Origin: Paludibacteraceae bacterium
GTDB lineage: Bacteria; Bacteroidota; Bacteroidia; Bacteroidales; Paludibacteraceae
Length of the DNA stretch: 7,824 nucleotides
Direction of reading: 5' to 3'
Assembly (NCBI GenBank): GCA_947471245.1
Contig: CANIXM010000073.1
Coordinates: 1-7,824 of the forward strand
Made by a program: the position numbers and the translations under genes. Within the stretch, counting starts at the first letter, position 1, and each line of letters opens with the position of its first letter. A model generated the notes under the pieces. That model was given only the letters and a program-made list of their open reading frames with translations. It was not told where the DNA came from and made no database searches. Of the stretch, positions 5,602-7,824 are shown in pieces.

Positions 5602-7287
5602 TTACTTCAAAATCTTAAACTTCAAAATCTTTCCACTCCAAGGCTTCATAGTAGTTCTCAACACATCTGTTGCACTTAAAATCACATCTTCATACACAGC
5701 AGTTTCGTCTAACAAATCGACACAACTATGCTTTTTATATTCCTTCAAACCAAGATATTCGAAAGCGTCGTGAGGTATAACAATTTCTGTTTCAAGAAAT
5801 TTATCATCGAAATTCACCACCACCAGCACCAATTGATCCTTATGCATTCTCAAAAAAGCATACTGTTTGTGCGAATTAAACTTAGGATTCTGAATATTGG
5901 CATAGGCCAAATCGAACATCAACCCATCAGTTATAGCTTTTTCCTGTGTACAAATATGTAACAATTTTGAATAAAAATGTCTAAGGTCTTTCTGATCTTG
6001 ATTTAAATGTGCACCATCAAATGCACCATTATTTGCCCATGACTGAATAGTTTTCAACCCCCAATAATCAAAAATCGTAGTTCTTCCATCCATACCTGAG
6101 TATCCCTCAGCTTCCATGCCCAACTCACCCAACTCTTGCCCAAAATAAATCATCACTGGTGCCTTAGTTAGTGTCGCCGAAACAATCATTGCTGGATGTG
6201 CATAAAAACCAGTTCCGGAAAAAAATCCAGAACCAATGCGTTGTTCATCATGATTTTCTAAAAAATTGAGCATCACATGTTCCAACCCTCCTAATTTTTG
6301 CCACACAGCACTGATATTAGTAGCTGCCAAATTTCTACTAGCCACATTTCTCAACAAATCATACATGCCTACTTTATCATACAAGAAATCAAATTTCCCG
6401 TGAACCACATAATTATCGTACAGTGATGGATTATAAACCTCTGCAACAAACACCAGTTTTGGGTATTTTGCTTTAACCTGTGTCAACGCCCAGTTCCAAA
6501 ACTCCACAGGCACCATTTCAGCCATATCACATCTGAAACCATCCACTTTCTTAGAAGCCCAAAAAAGTAAAATATCGCGCATTTTGACCCACGTATCAGG
6601 TATTGGGTCAAATTGTTTCTCACCACCGCCCTTGTAATTAACACCATAATTCAACTTTACTGTCTCATACCAATCATAAACCGATGGGTTAGAGGTAAAA
6701 TTATCATTACCTGTAGCTTTAGCTGGATATTCCTCGTAACCTTGCGCATCAAATTGCGGACGAAAATGCTCTCCAGGCAAATAATAGAAATTGTTTAATG
6801 GTGAAAATGCCCAATCTGGATTATCTGTTTCACCCAAATCCTTTACTCCCTTTGGTTTCACATCTGAGTGATAATTTCTAGCCACATGATTGGGAACAAA
6901 GTCAATGATGACCTTCATTCCAGCATCATGGGTACGCTTTACCATGTTTTCAAACTCCTCCATACGTGCTGGTACATTTTCTGCCAAATCCGGATCTACA
7001 TCATAAAAATCCTTTATAGCGTAAAATGATCCAGCCTTTCCTTTTACCACACCTGGATGATCAGGTTGGATGCCGTATTGAGAATAATCCGTTTGTGTAG
7101 CATGTTCTATTACACCTGTGTACCATACATGAGTCACACCCAATGCTTTTATCTCTGACAAAGCCTTAGCTGTAAAACTATTGAATTTTCCACATCCATT
7201 CTCCTCAATACTACCATTATATTTATTGGTGGTAGTATAATTCCCAAACAACCTTGGTACGACTTGATAAATTACAAATTTCGACAT
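5602..7287 (-). CDS. GH13 alpha-amylase-family glycoside hydrolase, intracellular
   Basis: The 561-aa protein (from the ATG at 7287) carries all four GH13 regions: DFVPNH (129-134), GFRCDMAEM with nucleophile D254, VFVAEVYN with acid/base E283, and NFLENHDEQR with transition-state stabiliser D347. The (beta/alpha)8 barrel covers about residues 1-420, with a long domain B insertion (about 134-235) after region I. A beta-sandwich domain C follows (about 470-561). No signal peptide is present, so it acts in the cytoplasm, probably on alpha-1,4-linked maltodextrins or glycogen-derived oligosaccharides; exact specificity cannot be read. A TTG at 7296 extends the frame by three residues, but the ATG at 7287 is the natural start. 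The gene is monocistronic, with its own promoter and terminator, and is transcribed away from tpx. No sus-type transport genes flank it. Confidence 0.92.
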   Translation of the reverse strand: MSKFVIYQVVPRLFGNYTTTNKYNGSIEENGCGKFNSFTAKALSEIKALGVTHVWYTGVIEHATQTDYSQYGIQPDHPGVVKGKAGSFYAIKDFYDVDPDLAENVPARMEEFENMVKRTHDAGMKVIIDFVPNHVARNYHSDVKPKGVKDLGETDNPDWAFSPLNNFYYLPGEHFRPQFDAQGYEEYPAKATGNDNFTSNPSVYDWYETVKLNYGVNYKGGGEKQFDPIPDTWVKMRDILLFWASKKVDGFRCDMAEMVPVEFWNWALTQVKAKYPKLVFVAEVYNPSLYDNYVVHGKFDFLYDKVGMYDLLRNVASRNLAATNISAVWQKLGGLEHVMLNFLENHDEQRIGSGFFSGTGFYAHPAMIVSATLTKAPVMIYFGQELGELGMEAEGYSGMDGRTTIFDYWGLKTIQSWANNGAFDGAHLNQDQKDLRHFYSKLLHICTQEKAITDGLMFDLAYANIQNPKFNSHKQYAFLRMHKDQLVLVVVNFDDKFLETEIVIPHDAFEYLGLKEYKKHSCVDLLDETAVYEDVILSATDVLRTTMKPWSGKILKFKILK

Positions 7288-7335
7288 AATAAACAAACAT
7301 TACTATATTATGAAACTACTTTAAAGGAACTCCTA

Positions 7336-7365
7336 CAAAGATAGAAAAACAGATGAATAATACAA
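7336..7365 (-). promoter_or_regulatory. Promoter of the amylase gene
   Basis: On the minus strand TTG (7363-7365), a 19-nt spacer and TATCTTTG (7336-7343) match the Bacteroidota sigma factor consensus TTG-N17-23-TAnnTTTG. The predicted leader is about 40 nt long before the ATG at 7287. This is the best complete promoter in the window. Confidence 0.75.
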
Positions 7366-7422
7366 GACTATAAAATAAAAATTATTAGGTAGAAAAATAA
7401 ACAAAATTAGAATCAACTATGT

Positions 7423-7430
7423 TACATTTG
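7423..7430 (+). promoter_or_regulatory. -7 promoter element of tpx
   Basis: TACATTTG fits TAnnTTTG and lies 40 bp before the tpx ATG, leaving a leader of about 33 nt. No TTG is present at the expected -33 spacing. It diverges from the amylase promoter, with about 57 bp between the two -33 regions and -7 elements. Confidence 0.55.
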
Positions 7431-7470
7431 CAAAACATATCATAATTAACAAACATAAAATTAATTTATC

Positions 7471-7824
7471 ATGGCAACAGTACAATTCAAAGGTAATGAT
7501 GTTCAAACAAACGGTCAACTCCCAGCAGTGGGTAGCGTTGCACCAGATTTCGTTTTGGTAGGAAGTGGATTGCAAGACGTTAAACTTAGTGATTATAAAG
7601 GAAAAAAAGTTGTTCTAAACATTTTTCCAAGTATAGACACTGGCACATGTGCTGCTTCAGTAAGAAAATTCAATCAGGTAGCTGCATCTAAACCAAACAC
7701 AGTAGTCATTTGTATTTCAAAAGACTTACCTTTTGCACAAAGTAGATTTTGTGGTGCTGAAGGAATTGAAAATGTAATCACTGTTTCAGATTTCCGTGCT
7801 GGTTCTTTTGACAATGACTATGGC
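7471..7824 (+). CDS. tpx: Thiol peroxidase Tpx, N-terminal part
   Basis: The frame opens at ATG 7471 and is still open at the right edge: 118 residues are visible of the roughly 165 usual for the family. The sequence follows E. coli Tpx closely: VVLNIFPSIDTGTCAASVRK with peroxidatic C60 in the TxxC motif, then SKDLPFAQSRFCGAEGIENV with resolving C94. T57 and R65 complete the active site. It is an atypical 2-Cys peroxiredoxin that reduces hydrogen and alkyl peroxides using thioredoxin, in the cytoplasm here since no signal peptide is present. C60 and C94 form the intramolecular disulfide. The gene is divergent from the amylase gene and has its own promoter; regulation by oxidative stress is plausible but no operator is evident. 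Confidence 0.96.
   Translation, partial: MATVQFKGNDVQTNGQLPAVGSVAPDFVLVGSGLQDVKLSDYKGKKVVLNIFPSIDTGTCAASVRKFNQVAASKPNTVVICISKDLPFAQSRFCGAEGIENVITVSDFRAGSFDNDYG

Noticed and set aside
5409..5618. 69-codon plus-strand open frame
   Set aside because: It reads through the strong terminator hairpin at 5512-5539 and into the end of the amylase gene on the other strand; no protein-like features.
5602..7296. TTG start giving three extra residues to the amylase
   Set aside because: An ATG three codons later (7287) gives the typical family N-terminus, and the promoter spacing suits it equally well.

Overview
The window is about 7.8 kb of AT-rich DNA that reads as the chromosome of a member of the Bacteroidota. 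The grounds are several TAnnTTTG-type -7 promoter elements upstream of genes, weak or absent Shine-Dalgarno sequences, and the protein types: a Bacteroidota-style carboxyltransferase, an intracellular GH13 amylase and an atypical 2-Cys thiol peroxidase. The genus cannot be named from the sequence alone. All genes are on the minus strand except the last one (tpx).

Layout, left to right. (1) 1-158: N-terminus of an APC-family amino-acid permease, with its promoter and an upstream terminator-like hairpin. (2) 348-2653: an accessory block. It contains a two-TM protein of unknown function, a ~130-bp imperfect palindrome resembling an integron attC site (984-1115), and a complete AbiEii/AbiEi type IV toxin-antitoxin pair with 4-nt overlapping genes. 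Paired inverted repeats bracket the AbiE promoter and look like the AbiEi operator. (3) 2687-2966: decayed remains of a PP2C-type protein phosphatase. (4) 3008-4888: a complete transcription unit for a 585-aa carboxyltransferase-fold protein related to pyruvate carboxylase subunit B / oxaloacetate decarboxylase alpha. It has a promoter and a strong terminator. It keeps the metal site but appears to lack the biotin-attachment lysine and the catalytic threonine. (5) 4889-5601: about 700 bp without a gene, holding degenerate repeats, palindromes and a strong terminator. (6) 5602-7343: a GH13 alpha-amylase-family enzyme with a textbook Bacteroidota promoter. (7) 7423-7824: the divergent start of tpx, cut by the window edge.

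The metabolic genes (permease, carboxyltransferase, amylase, peroxidase) are separate, individually terminated units with no obvious shared pathway. The functional module is the AbiE pair: a nucleotidyltransferase toxin and a winged-helix antitoxin/repressor, probably an anti-phage abortive-infection system. It lies between a decayed gene and an attC-like palindrome with an unknown membrane protein beyond it, which suggests this block is a site of gene turnover. The most unusual items are the attC-like element with its adjacent gene, the AbiE operator arrangement, and the carboxyltransferase that seems to have lost biotin chemistry.
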